A stretch of 64,000 bases of DNA, from contig NZ_FWXY01000012.1 of NCBI RefSeq assembly GCF_900176365.1, positions 1-64,000 of the forward strand. Direction: 5' to 3'. The position numbers and the translations under genes are program-made. Shown here one piece after another: positions 44,990 through 53,829 of this stretch (within the stretch, counting starts at the first letter, position 1; the number at the start of each line of letters is the position of its first letter). The notes under the pieces were generated by a model. It had not been told where the DNA came from, searched no databases, and saw nothing but the letters and a program-made list of their open reading frames with translations. Source of the DNA: Desulfocicer vacuolatum DSM 3385. GTDB lineage: Bacteria; Desulfobacterota; Desulfobacteria; Desulfobacterales; Desulfobacteraceae.

Positions 44990-46389
44990 GAAGCTCCTTT
45001 TGATTTTAACTCAAGCAGTGCCACAGACTCAATGTGAAAGGTGTGGGGAAACATATCCACGGGCTGCACCTCAAGCACATTGTAGTGTTCCTTGAGCATG
45101 AAAAGATCCCGGGCCAATGTGGCGGGATTGCACGACACATACACAATCTTCACAGGGGCAATGTTAATCACCTGGTCCACCACGTCCTTGTGCATGCCCA
45201 CCCGGGGAGGATCAATGATCATCACATCACACCGTTTGTCAATTTCCGGCAGAACCGTCTTGATATCACCCACATGAAATGTGCAGTTTTCAATGCCGTT
45301 TAATGTGGCATTTCTACCGGCATCTGCCACAGCGCTTTCCACAATTTCTATGCCGGTGACCCGGGCCGCATCCCTGGAGAGCCAGATGGGGATGGTGCCG
45401 GTGCCGGAGTAAAGATCAATGACATGCTCGGTGCCGGTGAGGGCCGCATAGTGAGACACAAGGGAATAAAGTTTTTCCGCCCCCCTGGTATTGGTCTGAA
45501 AAAAGGAGTTGGCTGACACTTCAAAGGTGAAATCGCCCAGTTTTTCCCGGATACAGCGGTCTCCAGCCAGCACCTTTTCGTAATCCCCCGTGGCAATGCC
45601 TGCCTTTTTTGCCGTTACATTATTCACCACCGAGGTAATCTCAGGATACTTTGCCATGAGTTGTTGTGCCAGGGGAATGAGAACCTCGTCGTTTTCTTCC
45701 TTTGTCACAAGGTTCACCATCCAGTGTCCATGGGCACTGGAACTTCTTAACATCACAAACCGCCAGAATCCCCGGTGGGTGGTTAAACCGTAGGCAGGCA
45801 GATCCGAGGCCTTTATATATTCACGGATATCGTTTAACATTTCATTGCCCGGGTCCGGTTGAATGTGGCATTTATCAATGTCAATGACATGGGCAAAGGT
45901 TCCCGGCACATGGAGCCCCAGACCAAACCCCTTTACAATGTCTGGATCTTCCAGCTCCTCCGGGGTGAGCCAGCGTCGATCGGTGCAGGAGAACTCCATT
46001 TTATTTCGAAATCCAAAAATCTTATCCGAGGGCACCACATCCTTCACCGGGATATCTTTTAAAAGTGCAATGTGCTCCAGGGATTCAACCACATGATTTT
46101 TTTTATATTCCAGCTGTTTTTCATAGGGAAGGGACTGCCATCGACAGCCGCCGCAATATCCTGCATACTCACAGGGAGCATCTTTACGCAGGGGCGAAGG
46201 CTCAATGAGATCAATTAACTTTCCTTCGGCATATTTTTTCTTCTTTTTGGTGATTCTGACAAGGGCTTTATCCCCTGGAAGCGTTCTGTCCACAAAAACG
46301 GGAAATCCATCGGGTTTGGCAATTCCCTTTCCCCCAAATGCCAGATCAATGATTTCAAGTTCTGCTGTTTTTCTCTTTTTTATGGCCAT
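44986..46389 (-). CDS. rlmD: 23S rRNA (uracil-5)-methyltransferase, RlmD/RumA type
   Basis: A 467-residue enzyme. An N-terminal TRAM domain (about 5-62) is followed by an iron-sulfur cluster motif with Cys73, Cys79 and Cys82, and a later cysteine in MEFSCTD. The C-terminal methyltransferase domain has DLYSGTGTIP and the catalytic cysteine in YVSCNPATLARD. It methylates a uridine of 23S rRNA at C5; which of the RlmC/RlmD sites is used cannot be read from sequence. Confidence 0.88.
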   Translation of the reverse strand: MAIKKRKTAELEIIDLAFGGKGIAKPDGFPVFVDRTLPGDKALVRITKKKKKYAEGKLIDLIEPSPLRKDAPCEYAGYCGGCRWQSLPYEKQLEYKKNHVVESLEHIALLKDIPVKDVVPSDKIFGFRNKMEFSCTDRRWLTPEELEDPDIVKGFGLGLHVPGTFAHVIDIDKCHIQPDPGNEMLNDIREYIKASDLPAYGLTTHRGFWRFVMLRSSSAHGHWMVNLVTKEENDEVLIPLAQQLMAKYPEITSVVNNVTAKKAGIATGDYEKVLAGDRCIREKLGDFTFEVSANSFFQTNTRGAEKLYSLVSHYAALTGTEHVIDLYSGTGTIPIWLSRDAARVTGIEIVESAVADAGRNATLNGIENCTFHVGDIKTVLPEIDKRCDVMIIDPPRVGMHKDVVDQVINIAPVKIVYVSCNPATLARDLFMLKEHYNVLEVQPVDMFPHTFHIESVALLELKSKGAS

Positions 46390-46612
46390 GTCTCTTTTTT
46401 AAGCCCCATTTTATGGATGGAAAAATAAAAAGAACATCCTGGGTGATACAACCGGAATATTCTTTTTTTACCTGTTTAATGACAATCCAGCAATTCTAAT
46501 ATATATCCAGAGATACCAGATATAACCCCTTTTTCCTTAGAATTTTCGAGTCTTTGGGCTTTGACGGAAACAGCCAGCAAGAATTACTGATAAAAGCTTG
46601 AAATTATAAAGC

Positions 46613-47374
46613 ATGTGTGCCATAAAAACAAGCATGAAAATATTATCTGTTGAATTCATGAGTCAAAATAAAAAAATCTTGGGGAAGCTCCATCTCCCGG
46701 ATGTTGAAAATCCCCCTGTGGTGGTGGGCTCCCATGGCCTTGAAGGGTCCATGGAATCGGCCAAACAGACCATTTTATCCCGGATACTCCCGGACATGGG
46801 TGTGGCTTTTTTACGATTTGATCACCGGGGATGCGGGAAAAGTGAAGGCAATTTTATTACAGACACCTCCCTGGAGGCCCGGGTTCAGGACATGATCCAT
46901 GCAGTGGATTACCTGTGGGCCCTTAAAAAAACCCGGAAGGAATTGATGCTGTTTGGCAGCAGCTTGGGGGGAGCCACCTGCATTGCCGCCTGGAAAAAAC
47001 TCCTGGATCTGGGGGTTGAGCCCCAAGGGGCTGTGGTGTGTGCTGCTCCGGTGGACAGCAGTACCATAACAATAATACCCACCCAAGCCACCCCGGATCG
47101 CCCGGCCCTGCCCTTGAGCTTTTTCAAAGAAAATCTTTTGTTTAATTTAAGTGATGACCTGCCCCTGATGCACCATGTATTGATCTTCCATGGTGATCAC
47201 GATGGGGTGGTTCCCGTTGAAAACGGCCGGGAGATCCACAGCAAAGCCGGTGAGCCCAAAAAAATGATTATCCACCGCAACGGAGACCACCAGATGTCAG
47301 AAAAATCCCACCAGAAAGAATTTGAAAAAGAAGTCAAACTATGGGTCAAGGCATGTTTTAAATCCACAAAATAG
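46613..47374 (+). CDS. Alpha/beta hydrolase
   Basis: A 253-residue hydrolase. The nucleophile elbow GSSLGG is near residue 123, DHRGCGKS near 84, and a C-terminal HGDHDGVVPVENG plus NGDHQMS supply the acid and the His of the triad. No signal peptide. The family (dienelactone-hydrolase/BAAT-like serine esterases) is too broad to name a substrate. ATG 46634 is an alternative start. It converges with yedF across repeat fragment A5. Confidence 0.85.
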   Translation: MCAIKTSMKILSVEFMSQNKKILGKLHLPDVENPPVVVGSHGLEGSMESAKQTILSRILPDMGVAFLRFDHRGCGKSEGNFITDTSLEARVQDMIHAVDYLWALKKTRKELMLFGSSLGGATCIAAWKKLLDLGVEPQGAVVCAAPVDSSTITIIPTQATPDRPALPLSFFKENLLFNLSDDLPLMHHVLIFHGDHDGVVPVENGREIHSKAGEPKKMIIHRNGDHQMSEKSHQKEFEKEVKLWVKACFKSTK

Positions 47375-47419
47375 ATACATTCATTTTTTGAAAATCAAGG
47401 TCTGCCTGGGACAATTTTT

Positions 47420-47450
47420 TTATATGAAAGGTCCGCCCGTGACGGTTATA
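47420..47450 (+). repeat. Repeat family A, copy A5 (internally deleted)
   Basis: Only the two ends of the family remain: TATATGAA joined directly to GGTCCGCCCGTGACGGTTAT. It sits between two convergent genes. Confidence 0.55.
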
Positions 47451-48057
47451 AAGAAATGACTTTATCCGCAAGCTGCATGGCCGTGATGATATCCAGCATA
47501 TTGGTGGTCTGTCCCACTTTCTTTTTTTCCAGAATATCAAAATGATTCAAACAGGTACCACACACCAAAATGGTGATGCCCTGCTCTTCCAGGGCCATGA
47601 GATCAGGAAGAAGTTCCGCCCCTTCAGTGGCAAAATAAACACCACCGTTAACAAAAATTAAACGCCACAGATCATCCCCCATCTCTTTCAGGGTTCTGAT
47701 GTAGCTCATCATTAATTTTTTCCCCAGCTCGTCATCCCCCTGGCCAATGGTCCGGGAACCGATCATGACAACCATTTTCTGTGTATCGCCGGTTTCAGCA
47801 GAAGCATTTATATCTGTTTCCGGCTGATTTTCGCCATCATTTTCTTTTTTAACCCCTTCCACCGTGGAATTTACACCATGGGAGTCCACAGACACTTGAA
47901 AACCCTGATAGGTGAGAAAACGACTGACATTTTCCACGGCAGCATCATTGTCCACCTGGACCTGAACCATATCTACATCTGGGTTTTCAATGACTGCTTT
48001 GGTTTTTAATACCGGTTCCGGGCATGCAAGCCCCCGGGCGTCAACTTTATATATCAT
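47446..48057 (-). CDS. yedF: Selenium metabolism protein YedF
   Basis: A 203-residue two-domain protein. The N-terminal TusA-like domain has the ACPEPV motif (Cys12-Pro13). A linker of about 35 acidic and polar residues (75-108) leads to a C-terminal DsrE/F-like domain containing VCGTCLNHF. This architecture is the YedF family, found in genomes that make selenoproteins, presumably delivering or storing selenium. It supports the tRNA-Sec finding. The AAGAGAG site precedes its ATG, and an 85-residue membrane frame ends 37 bases upstream on the same strand. Confidence 0.9.
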   Translation of the reverse strand: MIYKVDARGLACPEPVLKTKAVIENPDVDMVQVQVDNDAAVENVSRFLTYQGFQVSVDSHGVNSTVEGVKKENDGENQPETDINASAETGDTQKMVVMIGSRTIGQGDDELGKKLMMSYIRTLKEMGDDLWRLIFVNGGVYFATEGAELLPDLMALEEQGITILVCGTCLNHFDILEKKKVGQTTNMLDIITAMQLADKVISL

Positions 48058-48093
48058 TCTTAATCTCTCTTATATTTAATATAAGTTTAAAAA

Positions 48094-48351
48094 TCATAAA
48101 ATTGCTAAAGCAAAAACATACCAAATTGTAAAAACAATCCAATTTCCAAAAAATATGAAAAAGCAAATAAACCGATATGTTTTTTGGCCGTAACATACTG
48201 AAATCCGCCACTCCAAATGGAAAGCCAAAGCCAGCGGCTGATTGGTAAAAAGGATAGGTGTCCCCCAATGGGTTGTCAAATTGAATTTATCAATATTGCG
48301 CTGCTGAGCAATAAGAATATCCGATAATAACAAACCAAAGGTATCCATCAA
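48094..48351 (-). CDS. Small membrane protein or truncated gene, unrecognised
   Basis: An 85-residue frame with two hydrophobic stretches near its C terminus (about 62-84) and a plausible soluble first half. It ends 37 bases before yedF on the same strand. No ribosome site is obvious. Repeat copy B2 begins about 60 bases upstream, so this may be the surviving 3' part of a gene interrupted there. I do not recognise it. Confidence 0.3.
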   Translation of the reverse strand: MMDTFGLLLSDILIAQQRNIDKFNLTTHWGTPILFTNQPLALAFHLEWRISVCYGQKTYRFICFFIFFGNWIVFTIWYVFALAIL

Positions 48352-48413
48352 AGGAACAGGCAGAACATCAAAAAGACAAGATCCATTAACAGGAATATGA
48401 ATTCACCATTTAT

Positions 48414-48609
48414 CATAAACTCAACTTTCGGGCTTCATTTCAAAGCCGGCATTTTTAAATGTACCGATGGGCTCAGTGTGCCGAGGGGGTCAGGCTTTTG
48501 TTATTGATGTTATCGACCAAGGCCTTTGCCAACGAAAAAAGCCTCGATAATGTCAATAACGAAAGCCTGACCCCACCACGAAATGCGAACACCGAAAGTT
48601 GAGTCATAA
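48414..48609. repeat. Repeat family B, copy 2 (MITE-like)
   Basis: Near-identical to 4954-5152, differing at only a handful of positions by eye. The terminal inverted repeats CTCAACTTTCGG / CCGAAAGTTGAG and the long internal GGGGTCAGGC...GCCTGACCCC hairpin are intact. The strong match suggests recent spread. Confidence 0.88.
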
Positions 48610-48681
48610 ATAAAATTAAATTTATGGCGGTCTCTCCAGAATCCACTTGAATCTTACCCTGGTTCAGCTTACAATATTTAT

Positions 48682-49473
48682 ATGGGATATATATTTGATT
48701 TTAATGATACAAACGCATACAAGGCATGGTGCAACAAAGCTGGGCAGATTCATGATTTTAAGCTCCAGACAGCATTAATGATGAAGATGCTCTCTCCCCT
48801 GCCCGACAGAAGTGTGCTGGACATCGGGTGCGGTGACGGAAGATGCTTTGCCCCCCTGGGAGACCATGGGCTCCAAGTCACCGGTGTGGACCCCTCCCCC
48901 TATATGCTTGATCTTGCCATGGATCAAGTTAAAGGCCGTGTGGAACTGCACAGGGGCTTTGCCGAAGACCTTCCCTTTGAAGACAATACCTTTAATTATT
49001 CCATTCTGATGAACAGCCTGGAATTCATGGACCGTCCTGCCAAGGCCATAGAAGAGGCATGCCGGGTAACCCGTGATAAAATTTTCATTGGGGTATTTAA
49101 TAGATATGCCCCCCTTAACATCCTCCGCAGGGCAAAGGGCCTTTTTTGTAATCACACCCTTTCCCACGCCCGTTTTTTTGGCATATGGGAACTTAAAAAA
49201 ATCATACATGCCATCATGGGGCCTGTCCCCGTCTCCTGGAACACCACCCTGCTGTTTCCCTTTTCCCGGAGTCGTCCGGTGGCATATCTTGAAAAATGCG
49301 CTGTTATCCAAAAATCCCCTTGGGGAACCATTGTGGGTATGACCATCATCCCCATTCCCAGATTTCGGACCCGTCCCCTCTCCTTGAGAATCCACAGCCG
49401 CAGAACCTGCGGCCCTGTGACCGGGTTTGCCCGGGAAAGAACACCGGAGAAACATGAAGACACTTTTATATGA
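48682..49473 (+). CDS. SAM-dependent methyltransferase, class I
   Basis: A 263-residue protein with the SAM-binding motif VLDIGCGDGRC (45-55), GVDPSPYML and the post-motif NSLEFMDRP region of the UbiE/Methyltransf_11 group. The last 50 residues are rich in Arg and Pro. It overlaps the AmrS-like gene by 20 bases. Whether it acts on a quinone with the nearby UbiA-type prenyltransferase is a guess only. Confidence 0.8.
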   Translation: MGYIFDFNDTNAYKAWCNKAGQIHDFKLQTALMMKMLSPLPDRSVLDIGCGDGRCFAPLGDHGLQVTGVDPSPYMLDLAMDQVKGRVELHRGFAEDLPFEDNTFNYSILMNSLEFMDRPAKAIEEACRVTRDKIFIGVFNRYAPLNILRRAKGLFCNHTLSHARFFGIWELKKIIHAIMGPVPVSWNTTLLFPFSRSRPVAYLEKCAVIQKSPWGTIVGMTIIPIPRFRTRPLSLRIHSRRTCGPVTGFARERTPEKHEDTFI

Positions 49474-50452
49474 AAAATTATCCCGAAACCGGGTAAAATG
49501 CGAGACTTGCCACCACTATTGTGTCATTGCCCCGGGGGAGCGGGGAAGATGCGGGGTAAGGGAAAACAAAAACGGTACACTCTATACCCTTGTGTACCCT
49601 TTTATTGTGGCAAGGGGCATTGACCCTGTGGAAAAAAAGCCTTTTTTCCATATCAAACCCGGATCATCATCGTTTTCCATTGCATCGGCAGGATGTAACT
49701 TCACCTGCACATTCTGCCAGAATGCCCATATTTCCAAATTTCCTTCCCCGGCCCGAAACATGGAAACAACACCCAAAGAGCTGGTGAACCAGGCCCTTTA
49801 CAACGGCTGCCAAAGCATTGCCTGCACCTACACAGAACCCACTGTCTATTTTGAACTGGCCCTGGAAACCGCCATGCTTGCCAAAGAAAAGGGACTTCTC
49901 AACCTTTTTGTCACCAACGCTTACATGTCACCCCAAGTGATTCATAAAATGGCCCCTTATGTGGATGGTGCCAATGTTGATCTGAAAGCCTTTAATGATA
50001 ATTTTTATAGAACCGTCTGCGGGGGGAGACTTGAGCCTGTCAAACAAAATATTATCCTCATGAAATCCCTTGGCATACTGGTGGAGGTAACCACCCTGAT
50101 CATTCCCGGGTACAACGATGACCGGGATGAAATCATTTCAATGGCCGCCTTTATCGCAGAAAAACTTGGGAATGAAACCCCCTGGCACATCAGCCGTTTT
50201 TTTCCCTGCCACGGCATGGATCACGTTCCGGTCACCCCGGATGCAACCCTTGAAATGGCATTGCAGGCAGGAAAGGACGCCGGACTTCAATATGTGTACA
50301 TAGGCAATGCCCCGAGCCTTGGCCGGGAAGATACCTGTTGCCATAACTGCGGTGAAATTGTTATTAAACGCCTTGCCTACAAAACCGAAAACCGTATGAC
50401 CACCGCCGGGAAATGCCCCCTTTGCAACACCGGGGTCCATGGAATTTTTTAA
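49454..50452 (+). CDS. Radical SAM enzyme of the AmmeMemoRadiSam type (AmrS-like)
   Basis: A protein of about 333 residues. The N-terminal region has four cysteines (16, 19, 23, 33) and RGRCGVREN, then the radical SAM motif CNFTCTFC (Cys81, Cys85, Cys88), TYTEPTVYFE, and NVDLKAFND. C-terminal CCHNC and CPLC pairs suggest a zinc or cluster knuckle. The family name comes from co-occurrence with AMMECR1 and Memo-like proteins, neither of which is here. ATG 49454 has GGAGA just upstream and is preferred to an earlier start. Substrate unknown. Confidence 0.85.
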   Translation: MKTLLYEKLSRNRVKCETCHHYCVIAPGERGRCGVRENKNGTLYTLVYPFIVARGIDPVEKKPFFHIKPGSSSFSIASAGCNFTCTFCQNAHISKFPSPARNMETTPKELVNQALYNGCQSIACTYTEPTVYFELALETAMLAKEKGLLNLFVTNAYMSPQVIHKMAPYVDGANVDLKAFNDNFYRTVCGGRLEPVKQNIILMKSLGILVEVTTLIIPGYNDDRDEIISMAAFIAEKLGNETPWHISRFFPCHGMDHVPVTPDATLEMALQAGKDAGLQYVYIGNAPSLGREDTCCHNCGEIVIKRLAYKTENRMTTAGKCPLCNTGVHGIF

Positions 50453-50457
50453 TTATT

Positions 50458-50520
50458 CCAACCATAAATATGGGGCACTGCCCAAGCATTTACATTACCA
50501 AGCCGAATATTTACTTTCAC
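50458..50520 (-). repeat. Repeat family E, copy 2
   Basis: Inverted match to 28079-28140: AATATGGGGCACTGCCCAAG, then CATTTACATTACCAAGCCGA and ATATTTAC. It lies between the AmrS-like and UbiA-like genes. Confidence 0.65.
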
Positions 50521-50534
50521 CCAAGGAAAAATAA

Positions 50535-51404
50535 ATGTTTTCAAGAACAAAAAATAAAATTCTAATCTACGGAAAAATGATAAAATTTTCACACACTGTT
50601 TTTGCCCTGCCCTTTGCCCTTTCTGCTGTGGTCATGGCCTGGCGTGACCATGAGCCGGACATGGCAGATCTGTTCTGGATTGTTGTGGCCATGGTGGGGG
50701 CAAGGTCCGCTGCCATGGGATTCAATCGCATTGTGGATGCCGCCCTGGACGGAAAAAACCCCCGCACCGCCGTCCGGGAGATCCCGTCAGGCCTTTTGTC
50801 CGGCAAAGAGGCTGTCACCTTTGTATGGGCATCAGCCGGGCTTTTTGTGTTTGCGGCAGCCATGCTGGGAACACTTTGTTTCTGGCTCTCCTTTCCGGTT
50901 CTGTTTTTTCTTTTGTTCTACTCCTATACCAAACGTTTCACCATGTATTGCCACATCTATCTTGGTTTTGCCATCTCACTTGCCCCCTTAGGGGCATGGG
51001 TTGCCGTCACAGGCACTTTGTCTGCCCCACCTGTTTTTCTGACCCTGGCACTGATGACTTACATTGCCGGGTTTGATATTCTTTATGCTTGCCAGGACAT
51101 TGAGTTTGACCGGGACCAAGGGCTTTTTTCCCTGCCGGCACTTCTTGGACCCCAAAATGCCATGATGATTTCTTCCATCCTCCATGTTGCCACCATAATA
51201 TTCCTGGGAGCCATGACCGTCACCTTTGGTATGCATCCTGTTTTTTTATTTTTCCTTGGCATCATTGCCATACTCTTGATCATTGAACATAAATTGGTGC
51301 AACCTGACAATCTGTCCCAGATCAACATTGCCTTTTTCCACATGAACAGTCTTGTCTCCATTCTTCTTGTTGTGGGTGTTGTCACGGAGGCCCTGGTTGG
51401 ATAA
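50535..51404 (+). CDS. UbiA-family prenyltransferase
   Basis: A 289-residue membrane protein with about eight helices. The two aspartate-rich prenyl-diphosphate motifs are NRIVDAALDGKNPRT (64-78) and DIEFDRDQG (about 187-195). UbiA-like enzymes attach a polyprenyl chain to 4-hydroxybenzoate or, in anaerobes with the futalosine pathway, to a menaquinone precursor (MqnP). The sequence fits the UbiA/MqnP group. The neighbouring methyltransferase may belong to the same pathway. AAGGA lies before the ATG. Confidence 0.85.
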   Translation: MFSRTKNKILIYGKMIKFSHTVFALPFALSAVVMAWRDHEPDMADLFWIVVAMVGARSAAMGFNRIVDAALDGKNPRTAVREIPSGLLSGKEAVTFVWASAGLFVFAAAMLGTLCFWLSFPVLFFLLFYSYTKRFTMYCHIYLGFAISLAPLGAWVAVTGTLSAPPVFLTLALMTYIAGFDILYACQDIEFDRDQGLFSLPALLGPQNAMMISSILHVATIIFLGAMTVTFGMHPVFLFFLGIIAILLIIEHKLVQPDNLSQINIAFFHMNSLVSILLVVGVVTEALVG

Positions 51405-52722
51405 AAAAAAAATTCTCCTGCGCCCATCGGCAACGGTTAAAAACATTATTTCCACCCTGTCCCGTACCGGTTTTAAAACTTTTTTTGTGGGAGGGGCCGT
51501 TCGGGACCTGCTGCTGGGTAAATCCCCGGCTGATTATGACATTGTCACCAACTGCCCCCTGCCCACCCTTGAAAGCATTTTTCACAAAGAAAAAATCAAG
51601 GTGGCCGGAAAGACCTTTCCCGTACTTCTCATCAATGATGTGGAGGTGGCCCCCCCAAGATACCGGGACCATGACGCACACTTTCCGGAAACCGACCTTG
51701 GGGCAAGGGACTTCACCATCAACAGCATGGCCTTGGCCCCTGACAGTGGCCATGTCATTGACCCCTTTGACGGAAAAAAAGATCTGGAAAACAAAATTAT
51801 CCGTTTCACCCGGAATCCTGCCCGGAGAATCGAGGAAGACCCTGTGAGAATGGTTCGGGCCTGTAGATTCAAGGCAGCCATCAAAGGAAACTTTTCCCCA
51901 AAAACCCTGCTGGCAATTAAAAAGAATGCCGTCCTTATCTCCACCGCATCAGCCCCCGAAAGGCTGCGCCTTGAAATCATGAAGGCCATGTCCCTACCCC
52001 AACCGTCCGCTTTTTTCCTGGCACTGAGGGAAGCGGATTTGCTGCAACACCTGCTTCCCTGCCTGGATCGATGTGTGGATCTTGACGGGGGGCCCCACCA
52101 CGGAGAAACAGTTTTTGAGCATTGTCTCATGGTGGGTGATGCCCTCTCCCCCCGGGACCCTTTGCTGCGGCTTGCAGGCTTTCTCCATGACGCAGGTAAA
52201 TTTGATGCAGCCTGCATGGAAAACAATTTATTGACCTTCAAAGGTCATGAAACCATGAAAGATGCCGTTTTAAGGGATCTTGAAACCCTGCGGTTCAGTA
52301 CCCGGGAAATCGCCTTTGTGGATGCCATGATAAGTGTTCACATGCGGCCCCTCACCCAAGAAAGCACCCCCAGGGCAGTGAGACGATTATTGGCGTTTCT
52401 TGAAGCCCACCACGTCTCTTACCAGAATTTTATGAAAATGCGCATTGCTGACAAAGCAGCCAACCGGGCCAAAAAGCCCTATACACTCTCTGAAATAAGA
52501 ATCAGGCTGCAAAAAATATATGATGCCCAGGCAGCGAATCAACATCAAAAGTTTACCCAAAATACCCTTGCCATTAACGGAAATGACGTTATGCGCCTTT
52601 TGGACTGTGATCCGGGTCGAAAAATCGGACACATCCTGGACCACCTGTTTGAACAGGTGCTGGATGATCCATCTTTAAATACCCCGGAAAAATTAAAAGG
52701 CATGGTTCTTGATTTTATTTAG
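51397..52722 (+). CDS. CCA tRNA nucleotidyltransferase / poly(A) polymerase family protein with HD domain
   Basis: About 441 residues. The nucleotidyltransferase head has GGAVRD (32-37) and DYDIV (46-50), followed by RNA-binding RRIEEDPVRMVRACRF. A C-terminal HD phosphohydrolase domain includes LAGFLHDAGKFD. The start TTG 51397 has GGAGG six bases upstream and overlaps the prenyltransferase gene by eight bases. Either full CCA addition, A-adding or poly(A) polymerase activity is possible; the sequence does not decide. Confidence 0.85.
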   Translation: MDKKKILLRPSATVKNIISTLSRTGFKTFFVGGAVRDLLLGKSPADYDIVTNCPLPTLESIFHKEKIKVAGKTFPVLLINDVEVAPPRYRDHDAHFPETDLGARDFTINSMALAPDSGHVIDPFDGKKDLENKIIRFTRNPARRIEEDPVRMVRACRFKAAIKGNFSPKTLLAIKKNAVLISTASAPERLRLEIMKAMSLPQPSAFFLALREADLLQHLLPCLDRCVDLDGGPHHGETVFEHCLMVGDALSPRDPLLRLAGFLHDAGKFDAACMENNLLTFKGHETMKDAVLRDLETLRFSTREIAFVDAMISVHMRPLTQESTPRAVRRLLAFLEAHHVSYQNFMKMRIADKAANRAKKPYTLSEIRIRLQKIYDAQAANQHQKFTQNTLAINGNDVMRLLDCDPGRKIGHILDHLFEQVLDDPSLNTPEKLKGMVLDFI

Positions 52723-52740
52723 AAAACCCGGTATTTTTTT

Positions 52741-52829
52741 TATATGAAATACTCCGCAAATCAGGGATGTATTTCAAGCTTTGTTGTGGGCAGAGCCGGA
52801 TCTAAATAAGGTCTGCTCGTGACAGTTAT
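52741..52829 (+). repeat. Repeat family A, copy A6
   Basis: Well preserved: TATATGAAATACTCCGCAAA, GTATTTCAAGCTTTGTTGTG, and GTCTGCTCGTGACAGTTAT. It lies between the nucleotidyltransferase gene and the 78-residue gene. Confidence 0.85.
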
Positions 52830-52864
52830 TTACAGTTACCAGACATCCCAAAGAGAGGAATTTT

Positions 52865-53101
52865 ATGTCTCATACCGTAACACTTTTTAAACCCTGTGAA
52901 CTGCAACCAGGCGATAAAATCAGGATCGTCGGCTCCAAAAGAGGTGGAGACTGGGAGGTCATTAAGGTGGGTGATATTAAAATGACCTTGAGATGCCCTG
53001 TGTCAGGAAAAGAGATGACATGGGACCGCTTCTGCTATTTCATGGATAAAAAGAAAAATGAACCCTGGCCCCTGAACTCACCACTGGACAAAAAGGAATA
53101 A
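52865..53101 (+). CDS. Conserved-looking small protein of 78 residues, unrecognised
   Basis: Cytosolic and basic, with a short beta-rich pattern (TVTLFKPCELQPGDKIRIV) that recalls a small barrel, two cysteines and a polar tail. AGAGAGG precedes the ATG at a normal distance and the gene ends five bases before the DHFR-like gene, so it is probably real and co-transcribed. Function unknown. Confidence 0.65.
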   Translation: MSHTVTLFKPCELQPGDKIRIVGSKRGGDWEVIKVGDIKMTLRCPVSGKEMTWDRFCYFMDKKKNEPWPLNSPLDKKE

Positions 53102-53105
53102 TTTC

Positions 53106-53606
53106 ATGAAAGTTATTCTGGTAATGGCCACCACCCTGGACGGCAAAATCGGCCGTCATGCCGCAGACCCCGTGGACTGGACCGGATCTGCAGACAAAAA
53201 ATATTTTGTACAGGTGACCCGGAGGGCCGGGGTGATGATCATGGGAAATAATACCTTTAACACCATTGGAAGACCCCTCCCCGGCAGAAAAAACATTGTC
53301 ATGACCCGCACCCTTGAAGGAAAAAAAAACAAGGAAAATCTGATTTTCACAAATTGCTCTCCTGAGAAAATACTCCAGGAGCTTGAGACCCAGGGGCGCC
53401 GGGAGGTGGCTTTGATCGGAGGAGCCCAGATCAATTCATTATTTGCCCGGCAAGGACTCATCCATGAGGTACACCTCACCATTGCCCCCCGTCTGTTTGG
53501 CCAGGGATTATCTCTTTTCAATGAATCGTGTGATTTAAATTTAAAACTGATAAGCATGGATTCCCTTGGGAGACATACCCTGCTTTTAAAATACGATGTT
53601 GCCTGA
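53106..53606 (+). CDS. Dihydrofolate-reductase-like / RibD C-terminal domain protein
   Basis: A 166-residue reductase fold. MATTLDGKIG at the start, IMGNNTFNTIGRPLPGRKNIVMTR in the middle (about 40-65), and EVALIGGAQINSLF match the DHFR/RibD-C superfamily. The second half, with EVHLTIAPRLFGQGLSLF, is closer to the RibD-C reductases than to classical FolA. It could be a folate or a pterin/pyrimidine reductase. Co-transcribed with the 78-residue gene. Confidence 0.82.
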   Translation: MKVILVMATTLDGKIGRHAADPVDWTGSADKKYFVQVTRRAGVMIMGNNTFNTIGRPLPGRKNIVMTRTLEGKKNKENLIFTNCSPEKILQELETQGRREVALIGGAQINSLFARQGLIHEVHLTIAPRLFGQGLSLFNESCDLNLKLISMDSLGRHTLLLKYDVA

Positions 53607-53740
53607 ATGTGTGAACTGCTTGAGTACTCTTCCACTTTCCCGCCTTGGTCACAATCTGATTTGTTTATCGTAATTGGCGGGAGCAATGGGATCAAGCTTT
53701 TGCTATTGTGGCGTAAGTATTTTCAGGTTCCATGTTTTTT
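53607..53740. other. Gap before tandem repeats A7-A8
   Basis: First part of a gene-free stretch of about 430 bases reaching 54039. Apart from the two family A copies, I see nothing specific here. A CCTGACTCC stretch at about 53970 resembles a decayed end of repeat B. Confidence 0.45.
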
Positions 53741-53829
53741 TATATGAAATACTCCGCAACCCCGGGGAGTATTTCTAACTTTGTTGTGGGCGGAACCGAA
53801 TCAGAATACGGTCCGCCCGTGGCGGTTAT
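53741..53829 (+). repeat. Repeat family A, copy A7
   Basis: The clearest copy for structure. GAAATACTCC and GGAGTATTTC form a perfect 10-bp stem, and GGGCGGA / TCCGCCC with an inner CCG / CGG form the second hairpin. It is followed head-to-tail by copy A8. Confidence 0.9.
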
